A DNA stretch of 64,000 bases from Pieris napi (Eukaryota; Arthropoda; Insecta; Lepidoptera; Pieridae). Below are positions 11,901-26,900 of this stretch, piece after piece. The notes under the pieces were generated by a model. The model was not told the DNA's origin and did no database searches. It saw only the letters and a program-made list of their open reading frames with translations. The DNA lies in contig NC_062250.1 of NCBI RefSeq assembly GCF_905475465.1, forward strand, positions 2,874,501 through 2,938,500, in the 5' to 3' direction. Numbering within the stretch: the stretch's first letter is position 1; each line of letters opens with the position of its first letter. The translations under genes were made by a program, and so were the position numbers.

Positions 11901-14900
11901 TTGTATTTGGATAAAATGTAAAGGATTTGAGCCATAGTTTTTTTTGTTAGTTGTATATTATTCAACAGAAAACACTTTAGGAGAACCATATAATACAATG
12001 CGTGATTAAGGTTTATTTATTATGGCAAGAGTAGTGTTATAGGCTTCAGCGTGCGACTCTCATCCCTGAGGGCATAGGTTCGAACCCCGGCTGTGTACCA
12101 ATGGACTTTCTTTCTATGTGCACATTTATTCGCTCGAACGGTGAAGGAAAGAATCGTGACGAAACCGGCTTGCCTTAGACCCAAAACGTCGATGGCGTTT
12201 GGCAGGCACAGGAGGCTGATCTCCTACTTGCCTATTAGAGTGACAAATGAACATGAAACGTACAGAAATCTGAGGCCCAAACCTAAAAAGGTTGTAGCGC
12301 CATTATTAAGGTACGAGATGTTTTATTAAATAATCTAATACGATACGATTTCGGCTTAGATTTGTATAAAATTTGCCAGTTCTTTAACATAATATCATTT
12401 TGTATTTTCGCTATTAAGAAATATAATAGTTAATTTTCGTACAAAATTCTAAAAACAATAAATTCGTTATACTCTATAATAATTAGCGTATCTAAAGGTG
12501 GGAACTGACCAACGTTACGAGGTGTAATGTAACATGTAATGTAATGTTGTACAGCGAGCATTCGTGCAGTCAGTACGTCGTGTTACGTTGTTTTTCCCCG
12601 TAACACGACGTACTGACTGCACGAATGCTCGCTGTGTAACATTACATTACATGTTACATTACACCTCGTAACGTTGGTCAGTTCCCACCTTAAAGGTGGG
12701 AACTGACCAACGTTACGAGGTGTAATGAAACATGTAATGTAATGTCACACAGCGAGCATTCGTGTAGTCAGTACGTCGTGTTACGGGGAAACCAGCGAGC
12801 AACGAGCCGCTCGTTGCTCGCTTTGAGTGCTCCACCCGGCTGTCGGTTTTTTGGCGAATCCTTTGACTGTTACGCGGTTCAGTAATTACGTGTCGCACAT
12901 CGCGAGTGATCATGATTATGATTTTCTATAAATTGTGTCTTTTTCAAGTACTTTTGGTCCAATTAAATTCAACAGTTCTTCAAAATCGAGACCTGCGTAC
13001 AAAGTTTTTATACTGTCCAGTAATCATTTGGTTTTTAATATTGCAATCAATAACAAACCACCTCATACGCCTGTGTTTTTAAATAAGTTTTATGTCCAAT
13101 AACATTTTCTCTTCTTCTTAATTTGGATGAAACAATAATTAAATAGAATGAAAGATATCAACATTATCACTATCACATCTCGTGAACACTGGCGGCGAAA
13201 GTGGAGCACAGAGTTTTGACGAGCATGTTACGCCGATTTTAGAACACAGCGTAACACGCTCGATGCGAATGCTACATTACACCTCGTAACTTTGGTCAGT
13301 TCCCACCTTAACGTTGTTTCATGAAATTAGATACACAGCGATTGTTAGGTGTATATTAAATAGAATATAGTGAATATTTGAGACGCAAGGATTTGAAGTA
13401 TTGTCATAAATGTCACACATTCAAGATGTATCACTAAGTATTACGGCAGAGTGTCAAAAACGTATTCGATTCGAGTCACAGTCAGCGCTACGTATTTTGC
13501 CTATACAACACTTACTGTATTTTAAATTCTTAGCTTACAACAGAGCCTAAAGCTTTGACAAAAAATAATCAAAGATGGGATTTTCCTCAACATAATTTAC
13601 AAACGTGTATAGTATTAGTTTTATATAAAAGATTGTGTCTAGAACATTTCCTGCTCGTTGTCTTTATCACATGAGATTTCAATATATATTTAGTTCCTAT
13701 TATTGTTAATGTCTACGAATTAGCGACGATATTCAGAAACTTAGGGTCCATGATGAAGGGTATCACTTAATATCAGGTGAGCCTTCTGCCCGTTTGCGCC
13801 CTGTTCTATAAAAAAAACTGCGTTCGTACAAAGTACACATGTCAGAAGTGAAACTTCTTTGGCAAACTAATTTTTAAGTCTTGTTCATATTTATGCAAAT
13901 CTAAAACTTTAGATTTCCGAGACTTAGGGAAAAGGGAGGGAAAAAGGAAGATATGTTAGAAATTTAATGAATTTTTTCATTTAAATATTAAAAGTGTCGA
14001 AAATTAATACAAATTATACATTTTTTTTTAAATTTATTTCTTCGATAATAAAAACAAGTGGCATTTTAATTTACAATTCGTCATTTGATATTTCAATAAA
14101 TTATTTTGCATAAAATATACAATACTAATATTTCATAAATTCTCGTTTCGAAATTTTTATTTAAAAATATAATTTCTATAATTCGCCCTACTCACTCTCT
14201 CTAAATCGCTCTCCCTTTTCTTCAACAAAAGCGCTGCACATCTTCGTGACGCTAATATTATTCTTATTGCTTTTCATCCGTAAAAATTGTACCCTCATGC
14301 GCCGAAGTTTCACTTCAAAAATAACAAAGAAACGAGACAGCGTTAAGTGTAGCTCCCGTACCTCAATATCGTATTGGTTTTTGACTTACGGGTGTCAAAG
14401 TTCGCGTAAAGCTCGCTCCTAACCCAAGGTTCTTGTTATGCAGCCTACAAGCATTTTTATGAGTGCGTCTCAAATGTGAACCCGGGCGGATCTCAAGTCT
14501 CGCTAGACAAATATGCGTGATATTTTCGTATGTTCACGGCCCCGTTGGAATTGAATTAGGCGCCTCAGAGACCGTCTACAAAAAGCTCTATTAAATTTAT
14601 AAATATTTACTGATTTCTTTGATAAATTTTATAACAATGTTAATGAGATTTTTAATGATCAATAACATGAAAGAAAGGATTAATTATACGAAAATTCTAA
14701 TTAGTTTACGACAGTTTTATCGTATAATTTAGGAAAATGTTTATAATGAACGTACTTAAAAATTTATTTTTAAGGGTTAATAATGTAAAATAAAACAAAT
14801 GAGTAAAGGATATTTCGTAGAACAAAAACAAGTAGTCTACAACTATAGTAATATCCGAAATAAAATTAAACTAAATCTTAACATTAATTTAAATGAATTA

Positions 14901-17900
14901 AGGTTGCCGCTAGGAGGATTTTTAGGGCGTTTCCCAAATCTTTAAAAAAATAATTTAAAAATTAAACATGCAAAAATTCTTAAATAAAATCTTACACTTA
15001 CAAAGTTACAAAATAAAATATATTTTTACAACAAAACAATTTATAACCCAACACGTATTTGACGCAGCATTTATTCCTTATTTATTATAAACTACTGGAC
15101 AGAATTTAAAAATTCTTTCATCTTTAGGATGCTAAGGTTTTCCTGAATAAAACAGGTTATATTTAGTTTTAAAATATTAATGATCTTCAGCCATGCGAAG
15201 CCGAGCAAAGTACGTTATTCATATTATACTAATAATTGTGTAAAATTTTTATTGGCGGTATCGAACTCCGTAACATTTTTTCATATTTGTAGGAGAAATC
15301 GAATTTATTTTGGTCAGGTTGACAAGTTTAGTACTTTATTTCACTACCATTAGAACATTAGATTTGTAGCTGATTAAATGTTATTAGACATGACTGTATC
15401 AAAAAGTTTGTCTATGTCCAGTCCTCTTGCGTTACATCAAGCGATCACAATTCTATATAAATAAATAAATTTGAATGAAATTTCCAGCTGTTATTTTCCC
15501 GAGGGCCTCTCGTAGAACTATTGATATCATCAAACATCGCCCGCTATGCTGAATTTCGATGTGTTACACGCGTTCTTACGTGGTTGGACGATCGCCTGAT
15601 GCCGGTGCCATGCTCTCGAGCTGATGTCTTCGCCACTGACTCTGTCAGCATCCTTGAGAAGCGGCAGCTCATGAAAATGCTGACGGCAATCGTTGGTAAC
15701 ACTGAGGAGGAGATGGAACAAGAGTTTAAAGGTACTTAAAAATTAAGCTTTTTTTGTATCTTTTTGTGGTGCCACTTTATTCCTAAAGGTTGGCTCTTAA
15801 CAACTACAACTTGAATTGGCGGGTATCTTGTGGTAGTCTAAAAAGCCCGTACGTTCCGCTACCACAAATTCTTCCGTCTGTTACCTTGAATTTTGCCCAT
15901 CATAAGCTGCAACAAGTCGTATCGATGATGGCGCAAAACGTGTCCGGGTTATGTCGTATTTTAACAGAATGCATAACTTTGGTGTCGTCCAGTTTTTTCG
16001 TAAACTCACTTGTCTTTAAGTCCTACAGTATAGGGGTTATTCATCAGACATTATTCTGAGCAACTAATTTTTACGCAATTTTTAGACATCTCATGGCTAT
16101 ATTAAAAATTAAAACAAATTATAAGCTTCTGAGACTTATTTTAAAGTTTGTTTGCTCAGGTAGAAAATAGGTAGTAAATATGTAGATTAAGTAAGATTCT
16201 TAGAACCCAATTAAATGATAGTGTTCAGCCAACCTTACGTCAGAATGGCTGGCCACTTTATTTCTTTATTATGTTCTTTAATGCAGAGGTAGCATATTCG
16301 TCTTTGAAGGTAGCAAATAGGTAGAGAAATATGGCGTATAGTTTGTTTGCGATATCAAATTTGGTTAGCGAACCTGACGGTCATCTCTTCCTTCTGTCAG
16401 CGAGACAAATCAGCAGTAATCGAACTTTTAAAACCATCTTAAATCATGACCTTGGGGCCATTTAGTGAATTTAATTTAAATTTACAGATTGGAATGATAA
16501 ACCATTCAAAGATTACCTCACCCACAAGGGACTGACACCTAACCTGATCCACTATGTGCTGTTCGCGATCGCTGGTGGCACTGACAAGATGAATTGCCGT
16601 GACGGAGTCAAGGAATCCAAGAAGTTTTTAATGAGCCTCGGTCGCTATGGCAACACACCTTTCCTCTGGCCTATGTATGGGAGCGGGGAACTGCCTCAGT
16701 GCTTCTGCAGGTAATTACTAAATAATGAGCTAAAATTAGGTCTTATATTAATATATATAATAATATAGGTAATATATATATATAGGTAATTACTAAATAA
16801 TAAGCTAAAATTAGGTCATATATAATAAGCTAAAATTAGGTCATTATTATTTACTCCCTAATGGGAGCGTTCGAGTATTATGTAACGAATTTTAGGGGGG
16901 GCGGTCCTTTTGTAAAACGTTACGATGCGGGGTGGGTATTGAATTGCGCGTTATTGTTAATGTTATTTTCGACTTTCCAGTACTTTACACCACATAACGG
17001 TTACTTTAAGGTATAAAGAGTCACTGAGTGGTCACGAAACGTTTTACTATTGGAATGCATAAAAACGTTACGGCGCGTTACATGGGAGGGGGGGTCATTA
17101 ATATCTAAAAATTGCGTGACGTAATACTTGAACGCAAGGGGCGTTATTACGACTTACACATATCGAAAATTTACATATATTGTTTTTATTTATTTCCTTA
17201 TTACTAATACAATAAAAACATAATATAAACAAAACAAGAAAATATAAAACCTAAACCTTTTTATAAATAATGCAATTCTTGTGAATTCAGCCAGTTTGCA
17301 ACTAAATATATCCGTCGCATATGCAATAATATTCAGTGTGTGCGAGACGCGTAAATTTTTCCTTCCCTGAGTAAATTTGTACGCGCTCGAGGCACTGCAA
17401 GCAATTGCGACCGCTTACCACGAGTTTGATTATTTGGCACTCGCAGCCCCGGTCTCTCCAACATTTCCGCGTTTTATATTCTACTTCTTAGCCCCTTAAA
17501 AAATATATATTGTGATAGTTAGGTCCCTCCTTACCTCTAACTTGTTGTATAGTACCAAACTCAAGACAAACAAAGTTGTATACATAACTGGGTAACACAG
17601 TATAATCTTATATAAATCTGTAATATCTGTAATGTAATATCCTTCGCATTGAGAGTGTCCATGGGCGCCGGTATTACTTAACATCAGGTAAGCCTCCTGC
17701 CCGTTTGTCCCCTATAATTAAAAGAAATATATAGAATTCATCACAATATACTATGCCTTTTTTAGCCTATTTTGTTAAGTAACAAAAATAACAGAAAAAT
17801 GAATAGGTTGTGATTAACATATAAAAGCTTATTGCACTATAATGAAAGCTTATTTCGAACTTTTGTTTGGCCACGAATACGCGAAGTGGATAATCCGTAA

Positions 17901-20900
17901 AAGTTTGGTCATTTTGTCATGTATGATCATGGTTAACATAAATAAAAATATGATAGGACTTGATAATTTAATTAGTTGACCTAACATTGGAAAAAATAAT
18001 TCTTTCGTACCATTGATTTAATTTGGCTCTCGCTGGAGGCCTAGAAGATACGACCTCTAATATGCGTGTCTATGGGCCTGCGGTGACTCTTACCGTGGGT
18101 TACTTTGCCCCCCTATATTATAAAAAAAAACTTTGTGTATCACATCAAATTTTATTCGGGGCCATCCATAAAGTACGTCACACGTTAATGGGGAGGGAGG
18201 GTATCACCGAAGTGTGACATCGTGTGACAAGGGGCATGAGGGGGGTCAATACTTTTGTGACGTCACATGTTAAAATTTTAAATACTAAAACCATTGATAT
18301 ACAAAAAACCCAAGATGCACAGTCTCGAATAAAAGTAACGCTCGAAAGTGTCCCGAAACACTATTTCTGTCTCTTTCTATAAGTTACAAGCATATATTAT
18401 TGCAAAATCAACCTTACGCGAATTGTTTAAAGTTGTTATTACAACGATTATTTTTAAATACATACATAAATTTAAAAAAATGTGTGACGTCACATCAAGA
18501 GCGGGGGGTTACAAAAATGTGACAACCTGTGACAAGGACGGGGGGAGGGGTTCAAAAGTCCTAAAATTCGTGTTACGTACTTTATGGATGGCCCCTTCTT
18601 ATATATCCTTACATTTTATAAAGTATCCCAGACGCGTTTTTCTATACCTATTAAAGTTAAAAACGTTTTGGTGTGGTGTATATATTAGTTCATACCATAG
18701 GTTTCATGTAAGTTAGCTGAAGTATAACGAGCGTTTTTAAATACAAGTATGATTAAATAAAGACGTTACATTTAGAAAGTAACAATTGTTTAAGAATCAT
18801 TTAAATATATACCTATTTTATTCCGTGCAATGATAGAAAGTGATAAATATTTTTGTGTCCATTCAGTGCACATCTGGGTCGCCGTATACTTTCCTATATT
18901 TTATACTTTCATGGTAAATCTTTCTACGCCAGTTGATACAGTATTTTCATATTTGAAACTGTATGAATATTTTTTTGAAATTATGAATTGCGTTTAAACT
19001 AATAGGGTATTTTGAATGGACCCTTAACCGAACTTTTTTAAGGCCAACAAACATTACGATTCTTCAAATATTTGTAGCGTTTTATCTTTTAAACGAGTTT
19101 ATTTAAATGTACTTGCATAAACCAAAGATAAAAATACGTTTATACAGAAACAGTAAATACAGAAACAATGAATGTTCGAGGTTGCGTTTATGTACAAATA
19201 CAGCTACATACTTAATAAAAGTGTATCGTTACTTTTATACTTGACTTAATGTTCTATGAGCAATCTTGGCCTAGTGGCTTCAGCGTGCGACTCTCATCCC
19301 TGAGGTCGTAGGTTCGATCCCCCGATCATAGCCTAGCGGTCTTATTAAGTGGGTTCGATTCCCGGTTCGAGGGCAAGTTTTAATTTAATTTAAATTTGTT
19401 CTCGGCCTTTGGGAGGGTTGTGCGGTACCGGGCGAGTGCTTAAACCGTACATGGAGGGGCACGGTCGAATTTCTAAGGCAAGCAGTGAGTATGCTACCTA
19501 AGAAAGGAGACTGTGAAGGTTTAGAACGTAGCAATACGTTCTAGGCCGAGGATGGCAAATTACAAGTGCGAATTATAAAAAATCTTCTACTTGACGCTGG
19601 CTAATGCACAAACCGTGCCAGAGCCATAAATAAAAACAAAAGAAAAATATATACATAATAAAAATTGGTTTTCTTTACAGACTATGCGCAGTTTTCGGGG
19701 GCGTATACTGCCTAAACCGCCCAATAGACAAAGTCGAACACAAAGTGGTCGACGAGGGCAAATCTATAGTTGTCATTGAAAGTAAATCTAAGACGTTGAA
19801 TTGTGACCATCTCGTCATAGGCATTAACGAATGTCCCAAAGACCTGATCTCCCCGGAACCGACGGAGAGTACTGACATTTCTAAAGCTGTGTTCATCACG
19901 AATGCTTCGATTATGCCGAGTGAGAAGGAGCCCCTGACGTTGTTACGATTCCCGTCGCTAGATGGCGGTGATCAGGCTGTTACGGTGTTAGAAGTCGGAC
20001 CTGCTACCGGATCTTGTCCTAAGGGATTGTGTAAGTATTTTGCGAATATAAAATATTGCAATTAAGTTTGTTTCGAATAGACCATATTATGTTTTTACTT
20101 GCATTTGCGGTAAAAAGGTGGTAACGAAAATAACCTTCTGAATGTTTATTTATTACAAAAATACATTATCCTCACAGACTATGCCAATACGATAATGTCG
20201 AGAAACATTAAATAAAATATAATAAAGTACATGGGTATTTCTTATCAAATTTCAAAATTTGAGATATTATTCTATTTTCTTTTTTTTATAAACTACAGAT
20301 ATTTCTTTTGCACAGATCAATAAAGATGCTCAAAGAGATTTATTTAGGAGCAATGGTCATCCATATTTTTGTATATAATCTCTAAAAATGAGGTTCAAAA
20401 AAATAAATAAATGAGGGAATGATTAAAAGAGTGAGGGAATGATTTATTGGTACATTATGATAAAAAAATTACAAATAAAGGAAATTTTATTATAATTCAA
20501 CCACGAAATATTATATTCTAAGAAAAATTAACTCAAAACTTTGCTTGTAGTCAATATAAGTTTATATAATCTCAAAAATAAACTTACTATAATATAAAGG
20601 TAACAAACATTTTTATCTTTGTACTTATACTACGAAACTTAGAAAATCTTCATATTTATATTAAGCATTAATTATTTATTAATATGTACTCTGTATTAGT
20701 ATATTCTTATATTAGTTTATTGGTCTTTGACATTAATTAATCAGTCAGTCTTATTGTTAACATCATTTGTTTATTCATCTAACTCTGTAATAATTGCCCT
20801 TTTTTACTTTGGCGTCTTTATTTGTTTTATTACATCTTCCCAGTAATATAATTGCTCGTCTTTAATATTTGGCCATCTCCAAAACTTTAAACCTTTCTTC

Positions 20901-23900
20901 ATGCACCTAGCCATTAAACCATCCAGGTAGAGTAGTAGATAGAACTTCTCCGGGATACTTTGCCGCGCCCCATTTAATCAGAACATAATCTCCCATGGTA
21001 ATCTTATCACTGTCAGAGACAACAGTAGATTCTTCATCTCCTACATCAATTGTATCATATTCTTTTAACATTCCTGTATGATCTTGAATGCGCGAAGACG
21101 ACGGTAAAGACGGTTGGTGATGATCTTTCATTATATCCAATTCCATTGACTTTTCAGGGGATTTGTTGCGCCTCTTAGTAAATCGATTCTTTTTGTGTTG
21201 AAAATATCTCAAATGATAGTGAGTACAATCTTCTTCACAATATATGCATGAAAGTCTTCTGCACTGTAAACTGTTGTTAAAAAATACGAACTTACGTATT
21301 TTTTGTGTTCCCCGAAAAGTAAGAATAGTACTGGACTGTTTTATGAGATCATCCATCTAAGTTCTCTAGCAATCATATGAATAGCTGATTTTACCTGACC
21401 CTTCTTTTTTTTCTTTAAATATTTTAATATTTCTTTTTCCTGCAGTTTTTCCAAAGATTCAGTATTATTTTTCATTTTTTCTCGCCTTTTTCGATCATAT
21501 TCATTTTTTCTTAATTTTTTTTCTACATCACTCAATTTCTTTGTTCGTGCCCTTTTTTCTTCCACATACATGTACCTGTTTCAAATTAAATACCATGAAA
21601 TAGTCGCAAGAAATAAGCAAGAAACACCGTAGAATACTATATAAATCATTCCCTCATACAGCCCTCATTCCCTCACTCCTAAATACAGTGAGGGAATGGC
21701 CGTGAGGGAATGACGAATTTTAACTAAAACTACAAAAACACCGTCACAGAACCTCAATTCACTAGTTCCATTTCGAATATACATTTTACTCCCAAAAACG
21801 CATAAAATGACAAATTATTTACATATATACTAAAATGCTGGAAACATACATGTAACGTGAGGTAATGATCGCCATAAATGTAACTCTTAATAATTTTTTA
21901 CTAAATAGGTTTTTTCACAAACTTACCTACCGTTGAGGAGAAATCGCCGTTTTGAATCATTTGACAGTGTTGCCAAGTACTAAAAACTTAAGGATGCATT
22001 CTTGAATATCGTTCGACACGTTTAGAAATCGAATATTCGTAATAGGGTGAGGGAATGATTTTATTTGGCGGGACATATTTAAAATCAAGCAATTGTTTTT
22101 ATAAAGTCTTCGTTGTTGGATGGAAGTTTTTATAGACAATAACAAACATCCTTCTAACATACTAGCATAATTTAACTATAAAGAATATGTATATATTTGA
22201 GATGAATAGGAATTTTAGTAATATTTTTGAACTCAGGGACAAGGTGAGGGAATGACTTTAACGGTAATAAAGTAGCCATATCTTTTTTTTCTTTAGAGAT
22301 AATACGTTTTATTTTTCAACAACATTAGTATAGACCGCGAGCATTGAAATAAAAAAAAGACTTACATAGTTAATGCATATGACTCAGAACTATATAATAG
22401 TATCAATCGCTTATACTGGGAATAAATAAGGCGCAACTGCGTTTCTCTGTGAATACAAAAGATTTATTTCAAAAGAAATATCTATTAATTTACATTTAAT
22501 AAAAAATATATATTTACAAATTATTCACTCACCTGTGAATACAAAAGAAACAACATTTAAAGCCTATATTCTAGGTTTTATAAAGTAACATAATATAATG
22601 AAAAAATTAAAATATCTTACATATTATGTTATGTCAAGTGACATTAATTTAACATCGTCGATCAGACGGCAAAGACAACATTACAAAAGAATTTATATAA
22701 AATACAATATAGACAAGAGTTTGTATAGGAAAATATATTATGTTTTCCTTACACATAAATAATATTAAACACATAAAACAAACCTCTAACCAGAGCGTTG
22801 TACAAGCTTGAGATGGCTTTAATATTAGTGAACGTTGTTGCCCTTCGAAGCATAAATCCCATTCTTGCAAATGTCCACATGATCACGGAAATTCAGTTGG
22901 GCATCTTCTCGCACTCCTAACAGCCCGTTCACACTAGTCGTAAGTCGCATAAGACTAAAAGTCGAATGCTCTGGTCACGAGCATTCCACGAACAGAGTGT
23001 CTTTCGCTCAATAGAGACAAATCGACATATTCTTAATTCTAATCCATTGATCAAAATTGGATATGCAACAACTTTTTAGTCAATATTGAAAAAAGATTTT
23101 GGCTAAGCTAGACTCGTGTAAACGTGTTTATAATATATTAAACTATCGAATAATAAAAATCATGAATTTGATATTTAAGTGGAAATGTACATTAAATCTG
23201 TAATAAATAAATAAATATCACATTGAAATTCTAGAAAATTCTTAATAAGTCCCCTTACATAGTGCAGACTATTTCTGCGTTGCATTTCAAAGCAAAAGTT
23301 TCAAAATTAGGACGTCTAACAAAAAGCACTTTCCTAACTGAAGGCAATATGGAATATGTAAATGTATATATATTTGTATATTTGCAGTCGTGGTATACAT
23401 GATTACCAGCAAGGTGACGGACGCGGAGAATGACCTGATGCCTTACGCACAAAGGATTTTCGAAATGAATGCTGACCAGAGCGAAACCACTGAGAAACCT
23501 AAGGTAAACGATGTTCTTAAATCTTATTGTAGTAATGTACTGGTTGGCAGTGCAGTGACCAACTTCGACTAAAAAGTTCTAAATATTTTGTTGTACCCTC
23601 GGATTGAAAGGAAATTTCAAATGTGCATTAAAAATATATTCAAGTAATATAAAATTGCTGTTATTTCGATTTGGAGTATTATAGCTTTTTTTATAAGTTT
23701 TAGCCACGATTGGATTTGGTTTAGTTTGTTAGTTGGGTTAGAGGCGTAATGTTAATTGTATATAATAGTGCGTTTTAAAAAAAAAATCTTGAATAAAGTA
23801 CCTACCTCCTAAAAACCCCTGGACTTCTTGATACAAAAATTGGCGATTTAAAAGAGTGGCGGAGAGCTTCTTTCCAGTTCTTCTTGCCCGCTCTACGCCC

Positions 23901-26900
23901 TTGAATTGTGAACTAGTAGTAAATGTAAATTTATAATCAATTTAACATCTTTTCTGTTGACGTTCATAAGTGTACTTGTTTCCCTATATGAATAAAGTTA
24001 TTTTGAGTTTTATTCCCCCTAAATTTGGGGGGAAACCCCATCTCTGCTGCTTATGTTATATAGACTGCCAATTACTATCGTGTAATCTGTAATCGTGGGA
24101 GCAAGTTAAGAATACTATATATAATATAGCTACTGTGCGTGGTGCACGATTGACCCGACAGCGCCATCTCTCGGTAGAATAAGTAACAAACGTCATAGTA
24201 TCTTCTTTTCATGTAAAATAAAGGAAGTGTAACAAATACTGTAGACCATGTTTGTACATTCCAATAGCAATACCCATCTTTAGATATTTGTTTATAAGTT
24301 CGATGTAGCTCTCTTAATATCCGTAGTTCTGACGCTATGGAAGATACTGAATAAGGGCTCATGATGGAATTACTAACCATTAGTATGCGATTTTCAAAGT
24401 AAAAGTTTTTTTTCAATCCAAACTTATTTTACTATACCTAAACTTTTTAAATTTTAAATCATTTTCAAACAGGCATTAGAAAAACAGTTGAATACAATAA
24501 AATAATTTGTTTTAGTGTCTGTGGTCGGTATTCTACAACGTGCGAGACACGAGCGCGCCCGTCGCTAGTCTGGTTGACAACGTACACCTTTGCTCCGGAC
24601 CTGACTCCGGACTTGACTTTGATAGAGCTGTTGAACAGGTAAGGGTTAAGTTTGTTTAGAACCGTTTAAAGCAAATCAGCTGTCAGTAGCCATATATTGA
24701 GTAATGAACAATGCGATAAGTAAAAAAGGTTTTTGACGTGTCAAAGTCTAATAAATCGATGAACGCCGGCTGCACGCACGAAAAAGAATGACATATTGTC
24801 CCGTTACGCTAATTGTCCCGTCTCGCTAAGTGTTCCGTCACGATCATTGTACGCTTGCTCCATGTCTATTTCTCTTCCGCCCGAAGACTTAAGTATGCAA
24901 CCATTTCATCATGTTTTGTTATGACTTTGTCACGTTAAACTATCGTCCGTTAACTGACTTTATAGACAACCAATTTTTTTTACTACCATTTTTAATAATA
25001 ACTGAACTGTATCTTGTTTAGGTTTAACTGTGTTTAATGGATATTTTATAGAGCGTGTTGTTATCTGGAATATAGGCTTCACAGTCTTCGAGACACTTTT
25101 CAAATTATGAGATTTTAGCAAATGGAGTTATTTTTCGGCTTATGTGTCAAATACAAAAAAGATCACACAAAATATCCAATTTGACGTAGTTTTGGACGCA
25201 ATGATGTTGATTTTATATAGATTTCTGATGGGTTGGCAGTGTCTTTCTGCCTATTATGTAATTCGAAAGCCAAATATATTTAAAAAAAATATTTATTAAG
25301 AATATTTTATACGTTCATTTTGTCTAAGCATCTTCTTATAAGAGATTTCATAGTTTACAGTATTTTTGTGTTATTACAATACAGCATATATACATCAAAT
25401 TAGCAAATTAGAAGTATATATATCGCTTAATATAATATTCAATACTCCAGTGCAGTAAACTTTAATCTCTGAAATGAAATTTCATACAAAGTAGTAACGT
25501 TATACTTCCTATATAACGGCAAAACTACTTCTTCACAAAGTGCAGATAAAAATTGTCCTTAAAAAGATGATGATGTTTTGTAAGTGGCTCAAAAACAATG
25601 AAGGGTTGCCATATATAACAGCATTAATGATAGTTTAAAATACAAATTAGTTAAGTGCGTTAGCGTTTGTGATCCTTTAGATAGATTGCGACGAATAAAA
25701 CTAGTATCTAGAAAACGTTAAAACTTGAATATGTGACAGGTTGGGGCTTTGTGGTGAATAGGTGTCATAAGAAATCTAATCCTTTGCGGTGTACGTAAGC
25801 GTGCTGCGAAATGTTATATTGTACTTGTTTGTTATTAAATCTGATTTAATATCAAGTCTGAAATATGGTTATTTAAAAGCATTTTTTTGACTTTACGTAA
25901 AAAATAAAATGAAAAAGGACTCCTTGCCGTTCGTTTATTATTATTTTTCGTTATACAGTGGAATCTCTATAACTCGCATATCCCTTATGCAAAAAAAGAG
26001 TTAACGAGTTTTCGACTTAACAAGAACTTAGAGATACGTATGATTTAAGTGCTGAAATTTTAATTAACAGAGACGCGATTACTTAGTGTATTTTTCGATT
26101 TGTAGAGTCGAATTTGAATAACAATACAAGATAAGTATTGTAGTATAATATGTTTTTTTACATATGTATTAACAATAGATAAGAAGCCCCGAACATGAAA
26201 ATTAATTTTGAATTTTATTGCTATTATTCGGGGAATTCCAAGTAAGACGTCATTATATTTTACTAACTACGACTTATGGAGTCTCCGTTTTGAAATTCGA
26301 TTTATAGAGTATAAATATTACTCCAGTCAAATTACGAAATAAATAAACATGAGCGAACACAGTTTGGGGATTTTGAGGATCGATAGAGGGGTGTATTCTG
26401 ACCATAAATTCCAATTTGAGGGGTTGTACTGAGGTCAGCTCAAGGTCATTTCGATGGAAACGCGTTTAATTCGATATCTCGAGAATGGTTAGTGTTAGGC
26501 GAAAAATTGTAGAGACCTTTTCTTTTCCAAACAAAATTTACTAACTTTTTTATTTGAAACTTTTTTTTATAACATGAATATTTTTCAACTTATTACTCCC
26601 GCAAGGCAAAAATTTTACTTTTCTTTCCATTTTTCGTCGTTTTCTCCCCAACCATTCAATTTAATTAAATTTTACCGATCATCGAAGTGTAGATCTTTTA
26701 ATTATGAACAATTTTGTTCTCAAACTTTTTTCTGTAATGCCAATACCTTCGTAGTTATATATTACTTTACCGAGCGAAATCCGCGCCATTGTCGCAACGT
26801 GTATCCACAGACACACTGTTGCGTGTATTAGTGCGAGTAAGGAACTCGTCGTGGTTTTTGTTACACACTCCCTCTAGAGGGGTGTGTTTTGGCCGTTGTG

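Noticed and set aside
15790..16059. 89-codon + frame after Rep exon 4
   Set aside because: It lies inside intron 4; the codons do not match REP sequence and the exon 4 to exon 5 junction is clean without it.
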